Source: Arthrobacter sp. Leaf337 (GTDB taxonomy: Bacteria > Actinomycetota > Actinomycetes > Actinomycetales > Micrococcaceae). From it: a stretch of DNA of 64,000 nt. A program made the translations under genes and the position numbers. Below the pieces are notes generated by a model, which saw only the letters and a program-made list of their open reading frames with translations, did not search any database and was not told the DNA's origin. Location of the stretch: contig NZ_LMPC01000026.1 of assembly GCF_001423745.1 (NCBI RefSeq), positions 1,250-65,249 on the forward strand, given 5' to 3'. This document shows, piece by piece, positions 1-8,372 of this stretch (its first letter is position 1; every line of letters begins with the position of its first letter).

Positions 1-209
1 CGGCCAACAGCATTCCTGGCCTTACTGACCACCCACACACCGCCGTCGTTCAATTCCACCTCAGTGGTCTTAAACCCCGGATAAATCACCGCACCCGCCA
101 CCAACGCAGCACCGGCCACCGCAAAAACCGTGCCGCGGAGGATCCTGGTACGCCGGTGGTTCGGCGTCCGTTCCGGTTTGGGCGTCACGGATCGAAGTAG
201 CCGTTTCAT
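1..209 (-). CDS. N-terminus of FN3/Ig-like domain surface protein (partial, runs off window)
   Basis: Reading leftwards from an ATG at 209 the frame stays open to the window edge (69 codons). The product starts with a basic stretch (MKRLLRSVTPKPERTPNHRR), then one hydrophobic membrane segment (about residues 29-46), then a stretch containing TTEVELNDGGVWVV. That last motif is typical of the start of very large actinobacterial proteins with Ig-like and fibronectin type III repeats that are anchored by a single N-terminal membrane helix. A GGGGGAAA-like ribosome site lies just upstream (about 218-226). Only the anchor and the start of the extracellular part are visible, so the FN3 repeats are inferred from the family and not seen. 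Confidence 0.6.
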   Translation of the reverse strand, partial: MKRLLRSVTPKPERTPNHRRTRILRGTVFAVAGAALVAGAVIYPGFKTTEVELNDGGVWVVSKARNAVG

Positions 210-375
210 TGCCAGATTTCCCCCACAAAAATGCATTCCGGGCATGCTAAGGCCCCATAGAGCGACATACGGGGACAGTCCGACTATGTCATAAGACCAT
301 CGATTTGAGAAACCAGCCCCCGCCGTCCGCTAATGCGGGAGTCCGGCGGACGCGGGCGGAACGGGCTTGTGGATT

Positions 376-1761
376 TCAGTCCAGGACGAGTCCCCGGCCA
401 CTGCCGCGCTGCAGCAGGACGGGGTGTATTTCACCGAAGCCACGCACCTCTTCGGCTGCCTGCGGGACCAATACAAACCGTTCGTCGTGTTCCAGCGCGG
501 CGGCCGTCATCGAATCGACCAGAACGGTGCCCGGATCCGCCAGTGCAGTCAGCCGCGCGGCAAGGTTGACGGTGGGACCGTAGATGTCGCCCAGCCGCGA
601 CAGGATCCTCCCCCACACCATGGCCACCCTGGCCTGGGGCAGGATCTCATCCTCGGTAAAGGCCTGGCACAGGGCGAGGGAAATTTCGGCGCCCGCTGCC
701 GGCGTCTCGGCAATATAGAGGACTTCATCCCCCACGGTTTTCACCAGCCGGCCGCCGCCGACCGAAATGATCTCGGCGCATTTGTTCTCAAAACGCTGTA
801 CCAGTTGAGCCAGCGTCTTCTCGTTCATGCGTCGCGAAAGGCTGGTGTACGAAACCAGGTCCGCAAATCCTACGGCCCGCGCCAGTGGCAGCGGTGCGTC
901 ATCCTCATCGCCCTCGCGGCCCTCTTCACTGGCCTGCAGCCCGGCCTCTGCCCGCACGGCGAGGCGCTGGACCCCGGCGTTGAGCTGCCTGCGCCAGGAG
1001 TAAACCAGCATTTCCTCGAGCGCGTCCACCAGGGACGGCAGCTGGTTGACCAGCCGCTTGCGGGCTACGGCGTCCGACACACCCTGCCGGTGCACCATGT
1101 CCTCCACGAGGGCTTCGATTTGCCAGACCACCATGCGGTCGGTCATTTGCCCGATGGCCCGGGTAACGGAAATAGCCGCTTCCTCGGTGAGCTTCCCCGC
1201 CCGGACCAGGTCAACCACGGTGGACAATGCAGCCTGGTCGCGTTCGGTGAAGGCAACATCCTCGTCGCCAAGGTTGGGAAAGCCCAGGGCGCGCCACAGC
1301 TTGCGGGCGGACAGCAGCGACAGCCCGGCACCGGCAGCCACCTCACGGCGGCGCAGCTTGCGCTCACCGCCGAGGAGCCTGGCCTCCAGCGCCTTCGCGG
1401 CGAGCCGTTCGGCAGAAAGGGTTCCCGTGGGAGTGGCTTCATTCGAGGATGATCCCGGCAGAGGAGGATCGTACTGGGCAGGGTCGTGGGGTATTGGCTG
1501 GTGGGCGGCTGCCGGGGTGCCGGCGGGGTCGCCGGGCACGGACGTCTCAAGCACCGGCGCCTCCAGTGAAACGGGCGGCTCCAAGGAAACCGGCGCCTCC
1601 AGTGAAACCGGGTCCAAGGTGGCCGTTTCCAGGACAGCGGCTTCGAGGGTGGCGGTCTCCACTACGGCGTCCGGCGGAGAGGGCAGCTCAGACGGCTCTG
1701 CCTGGTCGACGGTTCCGGCGTTGTCCACGGGTCCGGCATTCTCAGCGCTCATCTCTTCCAC
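376..1761 (-). CDS. Class III adenylate/guanylate cyclase, Rv1264-like, soluble
   Basis: Makes cAMP (most likely) from ATP. Three parts are visible in the 461 residues: a Pro/Glu/Ala-rich N-terminal tail with near-repeats of the type VSLEAPV (about 35-75); a helical regulatory region (about 116-290) resembling the adenylate cyclase regulatory domain of mycobacterial Rv1264, which is pH-sensing in that protein; and a C-terminal cyclase domain. All six canonical catalytic residues can be placed: metal-binding D301 and D345, substrate-selecting K341 and D392, and transition-state N399 and R403 (motifs KTVGDE, GDIYG, VNLAAR). There is no membrane helix, so it should be cytosolic. The start overlaps the end of the PH-domain gene by 20 bp, so the two are probably cotranscribed. 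An alternative ATG at 1752 would remove three residues. Confidence 0.85.
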   Translation of the reverse strand: MEEMSAENAGPVDNAGTVDQAEPSELPSPPDAVVETATLEAAVLETATLDPVSLEAPVSLEPPVSLEAPVLETSVPGDPAGTPAAAHQPIPHDPAQYDPPLPGSSSNEATPTGTLSAERLAAKALEARLLGGERKLRRREVAAGAGLSLLSARKLWRALGFPNLGDEDVAFTERDQAALSTVVDLVRAGKLTEEAAISVTRAIGQMTDRMVVWQIEALVEDMVHRQGVSDAVARKRLVNQLPSLVDALEEMLVYSWRRQLNAGVQRLAVRAEAGLQASEEGREGDEDDAPLPLARAVGFADLVSYTSLSRRMNEKTLAQLVQRFENKCAEIISVGGGRLVKTVGDEVLYIAETPAAGAEISLALCQAFTEDEILPQARVAMVWGRILSRLGDIYGPTVNLAARLTALADPGTVLVDSMTAAALEHDERFVLVPQAAEEVRGFGEIHPVLLQRGSGRGLVLD

Positions 1762-2368
1762 CTTCTCTCGTATCCCACGTCTCTCCCCTATCCCACGGCC
1801 GGTATCGCGGCATGTCCCCGGCGATGTCCTGCGCCCGGTCTGACTCGTAGATCACTCCGGGCGGCAGTTCATCGATGGCATCGAGCACAAAGTTCCGGAA
1901 CTTCGCAGCCTCCGGAACGTCCGGGATGACCGATTCGGCACCGTGTCCGGTATCCAACGATATATTCCCGGAACGCAATATGCGCTGCCACAATGACTGA
2001 CTGACGCCGACATGATGCACCGCCGCGAGCGGGATCTGCATGTCCCGCCTGCGCAACATACCGTAACGGGCAATTATCCGTCGGCTCGTCAGCACGTACT
2101 GCGTAGCGTGCCACCTGAGCAGCCGCGGCAGGCAGTATCCCAACAGTATCCACGCAACTCCGCCGACGCACACTGCGACAAGCCAAATAGTCCATTCTTC
2201 GGAGATCAGCGGAACGAGCCTGGCCGGCTCGCCCCTGACGATCCATGCGCTGGCGAAGGCGCCGAAAGCGGGTCCAGCGATGAACAGCAGCCCCGGGAAA
2301 AAGAGCTTCCGGGGCTGCGGCCGGGTAACAGTGATGACCTGTTCACCCGGCAGGAGCTCTTTACGCAT
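1742..2368 (-). CDS. PH-domain membrane protein (bPH family)
   Basis: A 208-residue protein with two hydrophobic helices (about 22-43 and 57-83) followed by a bacterial pleckstrin-homology-like domain (about 90-190; YVLTSRRIIARYGMLRRR is the typical strand entry, and ISLDTGHG and IPDVPEA follow). The molecular function of these proteins is unknown. The same gene neighbours birA in Mycobacterium tuberculosis (Rv3278c), so the placement is conserved. It overlaps birA upstream by 8 bp and the cyclase downstream by 20 bp, which suggests a birA-PH-cyclase transcript with translational coupling. Confidence 0.8.
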   Translation of the reverse strand: MRKELLPGEQVITVTRPQPRKLFFPGLLFIAGPAFGAFASAWIVRGEPARLVPLISEEWTIWLVAVCVGGVAWILLGYCLPRLLRWHATQYVLTSRRIIARYGMLRRRDMQIPLAAVHHVGVSQSLWQRILRSGNISLDTGHGAESVIPDVPEAAKFRNFVLDAIDELPPGVIYESDRAQDIAGDMPRYRPWDRGETWDTREGGRDER

Positions 2369-3329
2369 ATCCGCTTTCCGCGGTGCCGGTTCCCGTATCG
2401 GTTCCGGTACCGGGCGGGGTCCAGGGGCGGAGATGGACGACGTCGCCGGCCGTCACCACGTGCTCGTGCTTGCCGGCGTCCACCACGAGGAGGGAGCCGT
2501 ATTCGTCCAGGCGGGAAGCGTGGCCGATGATCTCGTGGTCGCCGGGCAACTGTGCGCGCACCTGCTTGCCGAGGGTGGACATCACGGATTCCACGCGCTT
2601 GTGCAGCGACGGTCCGCCGGCCATCCCGGCGGCGGGGTCGCCGTCGGCATTGCAGAAATTGCGGTACAGGGCGGCAAAGCGCGACAGGTAGCTCTTGAGC
2701 AGCGCGGTCCGGTCAACTGTCCGAGCATTTTCCAGCAGCACGGACGTAGCCGTGGGGACGGGGAGCTCCTCGGCAGTCAGGGTCACATTGAGCCCGGTGC
2801 CCAGGATCACAGGCGGAACAGTGCCGTCCCCCATCGGTCCCAGCTGAGCCAGGATGCCCGCAATTTTCCGCCCGCGCACCATGACGTCATTGGGCCACTT
2901 GATCTCTGCCGGGATCCCTGCCGTCTCCAGGAGGGCCTCGCGGAGGGCAAGGGCGGCGAGCAGGGAGAACCACGAGTAGCTGTGGGTGGGCAGCGGCCGT
3001 CCTTCGGCGTTCACCGGCCGGAGCACGATTGACACGGACACGGAGCTGAGCGGCGGCGCCTCCCAGTGCCGGTCCAGGCGGCCGCGGGCCGCGGTCTGGT
3101 GCTCGGCGGTAAGGACGGACAGGTCCGGCCAGGCGCGGGGATCCACGGTCACTCCCTGCAGGAGGTCCGCATTGGTGGAACCTGTTGAGTTCACCACGGT
3201 GAGCTGCGCTATGCCGTTGGCAGCCAGGAAATCCTCATTGCCCAGTTCGTTCCTGTTGAGTCCTACGCGGGCAGCGGGAGACTGCGGGGTGATCGGGTCC
3301 TGGCCGTCGGCAGGCTGTGGGGCGTCCAT
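2361..3329 (-). CDS. birA: Biotin-[acetyl-CoA-carboxylase] ligase
   Basis: Activates biotin to biotinyl-AMP and attaches it to the lysine of the carboxyl-carrier domain, here most likely the one in the alpha subunit encoded at 16873-18726. The 322-residue product has the ligase motifs STNADLL (about 51-57), GRLDRHW (83-89, adenylate loop) and KWPNDVMV (144-151) with the RGRKIAGIL segment carrying K155. There is no N-terminal helix-turn-helix domain, so it is a group I ligase without the repressor function of E. coli BirA. It is the first gene of the leftward birA-PH-cyclase set. The neighbouring carboxylase genes support the assignment. Confidence 0.92.
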   Translation of the reverse strand: MDAPQPADGQDPITPQSPAARVGLNRNELGNEDFLAANGIAQLTVVNSTGSTNADLLQGVTVDPRAWPDLSVLTAEHQTAARGRLDRHWEAPPLSSVSVSIVLRPVNAEGRPLPTHSYSWFSLLAALALREALLETAGIPAEIKWPNDVMVRGRKIAGILAQLGPMGDGTVPPVILGTGLNVTLTAEELPVPTATSVLLENARTVDRTALLKSYLSRFAALYRNFCNADGDPAAGMAGGPSLHKRVESVMSTLGKQVRAQLPGDHEIIGHASRLDEYGSLLVVDAGKHEHVVTAGDVVHLRPWTPPGTGTDTGTGTAESGYA

Positions 3330-3379
3330 AGTTGAATCCTACCGAGTTGGTGCCGCGCCGGCGGCGGGAGGACGGGTTC

Positions 3380-4270
3380 TCAGAGGAAAATGTCAGGGAC
3401 CAGCCGGTCCTCCGGGGCGCCAAGGCTGTACGGCGAAAAGTCGGTTACCCCGGCTGCGGCGAGCACTTGTTCGTCCGTATAGAAGTTGCCGCTCCGCCTG
3501 CCCGCCCCGCCTGCCAGGTTGCTTCCCGTCAGCACGGCATGTGCCGCATCCGCCATGATCTCCGGTCCGCGGGCTGCCTTGACCATGTTCTCGCCCCCGG
3601 GCATGTTCCGGATGGCAGCCGTATCGATCAGCGTGCAGGGCCAGAGCGAGTTGACGTTGATGCCGTCCCCCTTGAGCTCCTCGGCCAGGCCGAGGGTGGT
3701 GAGGCTCATTCCGTATTTGGCCATGGTGTAGGCAAGGTGCATGCCCGCCCACTTGGGATCCAGGTTCAGCGGCGGTGAGAGGGTCAGGATGCTGGCGTCT
3801 GCTGAGCGTCGAAGTGCCGGCAGGGCCAGCTTGGAGAGCAGGAAGGTTCCCCGGACGTTGATGTCCTGCATGAGGTCGTAGCGCTTCATGTCCACGGCGT
3901 CGGTCTTCGACAGATCGATCGCAGAGGCGTTGTTGATCACGATGTCGATCCCGCCAAACCGTTCGACGGCGGCGGCAACCGCCCCGGCGACGTCGTCGTC
4001 ATTGCGGACGTCGCCGACGATCGGGAGCGCCTGGCCGCCCGCTGCTTCCAGTTGTTCCGCGGCGGTGAAGACCGTGCCCTCGAGTTTTGCGTGCGGCTGG
4101 CCGGTCTTGGCCATCAGCACGATGTTGGCGCCGTCGCGCGCGGCGCGGAGCGCTATGGCGAGGCCGATGCCGCGGCTGCCGCCCGACATCAAAATGGTGC
4201 GTCCCTGAAGGGAACCGGCGGCCTGATACGGCCCTGCGGCGGTGCCCGAAGCATCGTTGCTTGAAGTCAT
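3380..4270 (-). CDS. SDR family oxidoreductase (HSDL2-like)
   Basis: Short-chain dehydrogenase/reductase of 296 residues. The Rossmann cofactor motif GGSRGIG is at 30-36, the NN-A motif is at about 113-115, and the catalytic set is S165, Y181 and K185 (YTMAK). After the active site it continues with LWPCTLIDT and NMPGG, as in the hydroxysteroid dehydrogenase-like 2 group, which is linked to fatty-acid metabolism; the substrate is not known. It is divergent from accD5. The ATG lies 6 nt from a -10-like TAGAGT with no Shine-Dalgarno sequence between them, so the mRNA is probably leaderless. A palindrome overlies the -35 region (separate entry). Confidence 0.82.
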   Translation of the reverse strand: MTSSNDASGTAAGPYQAAGSLQGRTILMSGGSRGIGLAIALRAARDGANIVLMAKTGQPHAKLEGTVFTAAEQLEAAGGQALPIVGDVRNDDDVAGAVAAAVERFGGIDIVINNASAIDLSKTDAVDMKRYDLMQDINVRGTFLLSKLALPALRRSADASILTLSPPLNLDPKWAGMHLAYTMAKYGMSLTTLGLAEELKGDGINVNSLWPCTLIDTAAIRNMPGGENMVKAARGPEIMADAAHAVLTGSNLAGGAGRRSGNFYTDEQVLAAAGVTDFSPYSLGAPEDRLVPDIFL

Positions 4271-4276
4271 AAGGAC

Positions 4277-4310
4277 ACTCTAGCCGAAGTATGTTACTGG
4301 TGAGTAACAT
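4277..4310 (-). promoter_or_regulatory. Leaderless promoter and palindromic operator of the SDR gene
   Basis: On the minus strand a -10-like TAGAGT (4277-4282) ends 6 nt before the ATG at 4270. Just upstream is a perfect inverted repeat ATGTTACT-GGTG-AGTAACAT (4291-4310), covering the expected -35 position. The size and symmetry fit a TetR-family repressor site. Which regulator binds it is unknown. Confidence 0.5.
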
Positions 4311-4339
4311 AACGGTCAGCGTCACCCGACGGCAGAAAA

Positions 4340-4356
4340 TTGTAGGTTTTCTACAG
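4340..4356. promoter_or_regulatory. Inverted repeat TTGTAG-N5-CTACAG upstream of accD5
   Basis: TTGTAG, spacer GTTTT, CTACAG. It lies 120 bp before the accD5 start; a -10-like TAGACT follows at 4379-4384. The same element with the same 5-nt spacer occurs upstream of the biotinylated subunit gene (16765-16781), so it is a candidate common operator for the carboxylase genes. Confidence 0.5.
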
Positions 4357-4476
4357 CGGTCCCGGCCAATAGCGTCACTAGACTAGCCAACAGGGTCCTG
4401 CTTTTGTGCGGAAGCTACTTAAGCGCCGTTGCGACACAGGGCCAGCGACCATCAGCTACAGAGCCGGAGACACTTG

Positions 4477-6060
4477 ATGAGCCACGATCTGACAACGACT
4501 GCGGGAAAGATTGCAGACTTCCGCGACCGCCAGGCGCGTGCCGAGCAGCCATCCGGCCCCGAGGCCATCGAAAAGCAGCACGCCCGCGGCAAGAACACGG
4601 CACGCGAGCGCATTGACCTCCTCCTGGATGAGGGATCGTTTGTGGAGTTCGACGCACTGGCCGTCCACCGCTCCACGGCCTTCGGCATGGAGAAGAAGAA
4701 GCCCCTGGGTGACGGACTGGTGTCCGGTTACGGCACGGTGGACGGCCGCCCCGTGGCCGTGTACAGCCAGGACTTCTCGGTCTACGGCGGCTCGCTCAGC
4801 CAGGTCAACGGCGAGAAGATCGTCAAGGTGCAGGAATTCGCGCTGCGCAACGGCTGCCCCGTGGTTGGCATCCTTGACGGCGGCGGCGCCCGCATCCAGG
4901 AAGGCGTGGCCTCCCTGGCCATGTTCGCGGACATCTTCCGCAACAACGTGCACGCTTCCGGAGTCGTCCCCCAGATTTCCCTCATCATGGGCCCCTCCGC
5001 CGGCGGCGCGGCCTACTCCCCCGCCCTGACCGACTATGTGGTCATGGTGGATAAGACCTCGCACATGTTCATCACCGGACCGGACGTGATCAAGACCGTC
5101 ACGGGCGAGGACGTCGACATGGAGACTTTGGGCGGGGCGCGGCAGCACAACGCCACCACGGGCACGTCCACGTACCTGGCGTCGGACGAGGCGGACGCCG
5201 TCGAGTTTGTTCGTGAACTCCTGGACTTCCTCCCCTCCAACAACCTGGCCGAGGCTCCGGTCCTGGAGCACCAGCAGGACCTGGAAATCGACGACGATGA
5301 CCTCGCCCTGGACACGCTCATTCCGGATTCCGCCAACCAGCCCTACGACATGCGCAAGGTCGTTGAGCAGATCGTGGATGACGGGCACTTCCTGGAGATG
5401 CAGGCCCTCTACGCACCCAACGTAATGATCGGTTACGGCCGCATCGAGGGGCACACCGTCGGCATCGTGGCCAACCAGCCCATGCAGTTCGCCGGCACCC
5501 TGGACATCTCGGCATCGGAAAAGGCCGCTCGCTTCGTCCGGCACTGCGATGCCTTCAACATCCCCATCATCACGCTGGTGGACGTACCGGGCTTCCTGCC
5601 GGGCAAGGACCAGGAATTCCAGGGCATCATCCGCCGTGGCGCCAAGCTCCTGTACGCCTACGCCGAAGCCACCGTCCCCAAGCTCACGGTCATCACCCGC
5701 AAGGCCTACGGCGGAGCGTACATCGTGATGGGTTCCAAGAAGCTCGGCGCAGACCTGAACATGGCCTGGCCCACGGCCCAGATCGGCGTCATGGGGGCTC
5801 AGGGCGCCGTCAACATCCTGTACCGCCGCGAACTTGCTGCGGTGGCGGAGGCCGGCGGCGACGTCGAGGCCAAGCGCGCAGAGGTCATCCGGCAGTACGA
5901 GGAGGAACTCCTCAACCCGTACCAGGCCGCCCAGCTCGGGTACGTGGACGCCGTCATCGCGCCGTCCGAGACCCGGGTGCAGATCATCAAGGGCCTGCGT
6001 GCCCTGCGGGACAAGCGCGCCAGCCTTCCCGCCAAGAAGCACGGGAACATTCCGCTGTGA
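4477..6060 (+). CDS. accD5: Acyl-CoA carboxylase beta (carboxyltransferase) subunit, AccD5-like
   Basis: Transfers the carboxyl group from carboxybiotin to propionyl-CoA and/or acetyl-CoA, giving methylmalonyl- or malonyl-CoA for fatty-acid synthesis and propionate use. The protein has 527 residues, the usual length. The N-terminal half carries GGGARIQEGV and GPSAGGAAYSPA; the C-terminal half carries DVPGFLPGKDQE, RKAYGGAYIVMG and MGAQGAVNILYRRE, all typical of the crotonase-fold carboxyltransferase. The start at 4477 is chosen because MSHDLTTTAGKIADF aligns with family N-termini and GGAGA precedes it. The stop overlaps the accE start (GTGA). The alpha subunit lies 11 kb downstream. Confidence 0.93.
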   Translation: MSHDLTTTAGKIADFRDRQARAEQPSGPEAIEKQHARGKNTARERIDLLLDEGSFVEFDALAVHRSTAFGMEKKKPLGDGLVSGYGTVDGRPVAVYSQDFSVYGGSLSQVNGEKIVKVQEFALRNGCPVVGILDGGGARIQEGVASLAMFADIFRNNVHASGVVPQISLIMGPSAGGAAYSPALTDYVVMVDKTSHMFITGPDVIKTVTGEDVDMETLGGARQHNATTGTSTYLASDEADAVEFVRELLDFLPSNNLAEAPVLEHQQDLEIDDDDLALDTLIPDSANQPYDMRKVVEQIVDDGHFLEMQALYAPNVMIGYGRIEGHTVGIVANQPMQFAGTLDISASEKAARFVRHCDAFNIPIITLVDVPGFLPGKDQEFQGIIRRGAKLLYAYAEATVPKLTVITRKAYGGAYIVMGSKKLGADLNMAWPTAQIGVMGAQGAVNILYRRELAAVAEAGGDVEAKRAEVIRQYEEELLNPYQAAQLGYVDAVIAPSETRVQIIKGLRALRDKRASLPAKKHGNIPL

Positions 6061-6332
6061 TCCCGGACGTGGAGCCTGCCGCGCACCCTGCCGTTTCCCC
6101 GGCCGGGAACGAACCGGCGCCTGAAACGGCAGCCGAGGAGCCGTTGTTCTCCGTGGTCAAGGGCCAACCGACCGACGTGGAACTCGCGGCGCTCACTGCC
6201 GTCGTACTGTCCCTCGGCAATGCCGAGCCCGAGGGCGATGCGAAGCCCAGCGTCCGCCACTGGGTGCGGCGGCAGCAGCTGCGGCTGGCCCCCACCCCGG
6301 GGCCGGGTGCGTGGAAGCGAAGCCGCGGCTAA
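6057..6332 (+). CDS. accE5: Acyl-CoA carboxylase epsilon subunit
   Basis: Small subunit of 91 residues that stabilises and stimulates the actinobacterial acyl-CoA carboxylase complex. After an acidic Pro/Ala-rich lead (1-30) comes the family core FSVVKGQPTDVELAALTAVV (about 31-50), and it ends with a basic RHWVRRQQLRL segment containing the conserved Trp. The GTG start overlaps the accD5 stop in GTGA, so translation is coupled and 1:1 stoichiometry is favoured. Confidence 0.88.
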   Translation: MIPDVEPAAHPAVSPAGNEPAPETAAEEPLFSVVKGQPTDVELAALTAVVLSLGNAEPEGDAKPSVRHWVRRQQLRLAPTPGPGAWKRSRG

Positions 6333-6430
6333 GTCCGGGTCCGCCGCATAACCGCAGCGGGCCGGGAACTGACACACCGAAAAGTTCAGTGAGTCTTTCA
6401 TAACTGGGATCGCCCCGTTAGTCTCGTGGG

Positions 6431-8116
6431 GTGACTACCGAAACCGCAGCCTCAGCGCGCCCCCACACAGCCATCGACGCCGTCGCAGACGCCTACACGG
6501 ACACCCTGATCAGGCTTAACCCCAGCTTCGCCACCACGCTCGGGGTGCCCGGCCACGAAACTGAATTCCAGGACTTCTCGCCTGCGGGCATCGAAGAATT
6601 CATCGCGGCGGCGCGGAAGGCACTCGGTGACCTCGACGGCCTGGAGCCCGTGGACGACGTGGACGCCGTCACGTTCGACGCCATGCGGGAACGGCTGGGG
6701 CTGCAGCTGGAAATCCACGAATCCGGGTGGGATGCCGCGGACCTGAACAACATCTCCTCGCCGGCACAGGACATCCGGGCCATCTTTGACCTGATGCCCA
6801 CCGATTCCGTGGAGCACTGGGAGCACATCGCCGGCCGCGCCCACAGCGTCCCTGGCGCGATCGACGGCTACATCGAGTCCCTGCGCCACGCCAGGGAACA
6901 GGGCAAGGTCTCCGCCTCCCGGCAGGTGTCCATCGTCGTCGAGCAGGCCACCAAATACGCCGCCGAGGACGGCTTCTTCGCCAAGATGGCCGCAGGCGCG
7001 AAGACCGCGGACGGCCCGCTTTCCCCGGAACTGCAGGCAAAGCTCGACGACGGCGCCTCGGCGGCCCGCGCGGCGTACCTCAAGCTGGCGGATTTCCTGT
7101 CCGCCGAACTGCTGCCCTTGGCACCGGCCAAGGACGCAGTGGGCCGGGACCGGTATGCGCTGGCATCCCGGGCCTTCCTCGGCGCGACGGTGGACCTCGA
7201 CGAGACCTACGCCTGGGGCGTCCAGGAACTGGAACGGCTCATCGCGGAACAGGAGCGAGTGGCCAACGAGATCCGTCCCGGCGCGTCGGTGGCGGAAGCC
7301 AAGGAAATCCTGAACAGTGATCCCGCCCGCCAGCTCAAAGGTACCGACGCCCTCAAAGCCTGGATGCAGGGCCTCTCGGACAAGGCTGTGGCGGATCTGG
7401 CCGGCGTGCACTTTGAGATCCCGGACATCATGAAGACGCTCGAATGCCTGATCGCCCCCACCGACGAAGGCGGCATCTACTACACCGGACCTTCGGACGA
7501 CTTCAGCAGGCCGGGCCGGATGTGGTGGTCCGTCCCCGCTGGCGAGGACACCTTCACCACCTGGGCCGAAACCACCACGGTGTTCCACGAAGGCGTACCC
7601 GGACACCACCTCCAGATCGCCACGGCCATCTACCGCCGGGAGCTGCTTAACAAGTGGCGCCGCAACGTCTGCTGGACCTCCGGCCACGGCGAAGGTTGGG
7701 CGCTGTACGCCGAGCAACTGATGCAGGAACTGGGCTACCTCAAGGACCCGGGCGACCACATGGGCATGCTGGACATGCAGCGCATGCGGGCGGCGAGGGT
7801 GGTGTTCGATATCGGTGTGCACCTGGAGCTGGAGGTGCCGGAACGCTGGGGCAGCGGTATCTGGACGCCGGACAAAGGCTACGACTTCCTGAAGCAGAAC
7901 CTGGCGATCAGCGAAGGCCAGCTCAACTTCGAATTCGCCCGCTACCTCGGGTGGCCGGGCCAGGCTCCGTCCTACAAGGTGGGCCAGCGCCTCTGGGAGC
8001 AGATCCGTTCCGAACTAGAAGCGCGCCCCGGCTTCGATCTGAAGACCTTCCACACCAAGGCACTCAATATCGGATCCGTGGGCCTCGATACGCTCAAGCG
8101 GGCGCTGCTGGGGTAA
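6431..8116 (+). CDS. DUF885 family protein (putative metallo-hydrolase)
   Basis: A 561-residue cytosolic protein of the DUF885 family. The signature is HEGVPGHH at 386-393 (H386, E387, H392), a variant of the HExxH zinc motif with an expanded spacing, followed by HGEGWALYAEQLM (about 418-430), whose Glu may be the third ligand. Members are believed to be zinc hydrolases or peptidases, but a substrate is rarely known. No signal peptide is visible. The start is GTG at 6431, giving VTTETAAS, about 100 bp after accE. It ends just before a large hairpin (8134-8208). Confidence 0.82.
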   Translation: MTTETAASARPHTAIDAVADAYTDTLIRLNPSFATTLGVPGHETEFQDFSPAGIEEFIAAARKALGDLDGLEPVDDVDAVTFDAMRERLGLQLEIHESGWDAADLNNISSPAQDIRAIFDLMPTDSVEHWEHIAGRAHSVPGAIDGYIESLRHAREQGKVSASRQVSIVVEQATKYAAEDGFFAKMAAGAKTADGPLSPELQAKLDDGASAARAAYLKLADFLSAELLPLAPAKDAVGRDRYALASRAFLGATVDLDETYAWGVQELERLIAEQERVANEIRPGASVAEAKEILNSDPARQLKGTDALKAWMQGLSDKAVADLAGVHFEIPDIMKTLECLIAPTDEGGIYYTGPSDDFSRPGRMWWSVPAGEDTFTTWAETTTVFHEGVPGHHLQIATAIYRRELLNKWRRNVCWTSGHGEGWALYAEQLMQELGYLKDPGDHMGMLDMQRMRAARVVFDIGVHLELEVPERWGSGIWTPDKGYDFLKQNLAISEGQLNFEFARYLGWPGQAPSYKVGQRLWEQIRSELEARPGFDLKTFHTKALNIGSVGLDTLKRALLG

Positions 8117-8133
8117 GCCGCAATGCCATCTTT

Positions 8134-8208
8134 CCGGAGGGACGGACATCCTCGGCGTGCTGCTCCTTCGTCGCTTTGACGCACGCTGCCGGATGCCCGT
8201 CCCTCCGG
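8134..8208. repeat. Large imperfect hairpin between the DUF885 and symporter genes
   Basis: The outer arms 8134-8151 and 8191-8208 match at 17 of 18 positions, and the inner arms GCGTGC/GCACGC (8155-8160, 8181-8186) extend the stem around a loop of about 20 nt. It has no T-tract, so it is either a structured transcript end or a dispersed palindromic element. Confidence 0.6.
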
Positions 8209-8372
8209 TCACTTCAGCGAGACGTTTGCCACACGGATGCCGGGAATAGCTTCACAAAAGCGCCTAGCTACGCCGTTTTGTAGGGATTTCCTATGCGCGC
8301 GCGGAATTTATTCCCGTAACATTTCTCAACATCCGTTCGTGGTGCTAAGAGAACCGGTCCTAGCGTGTTCGG

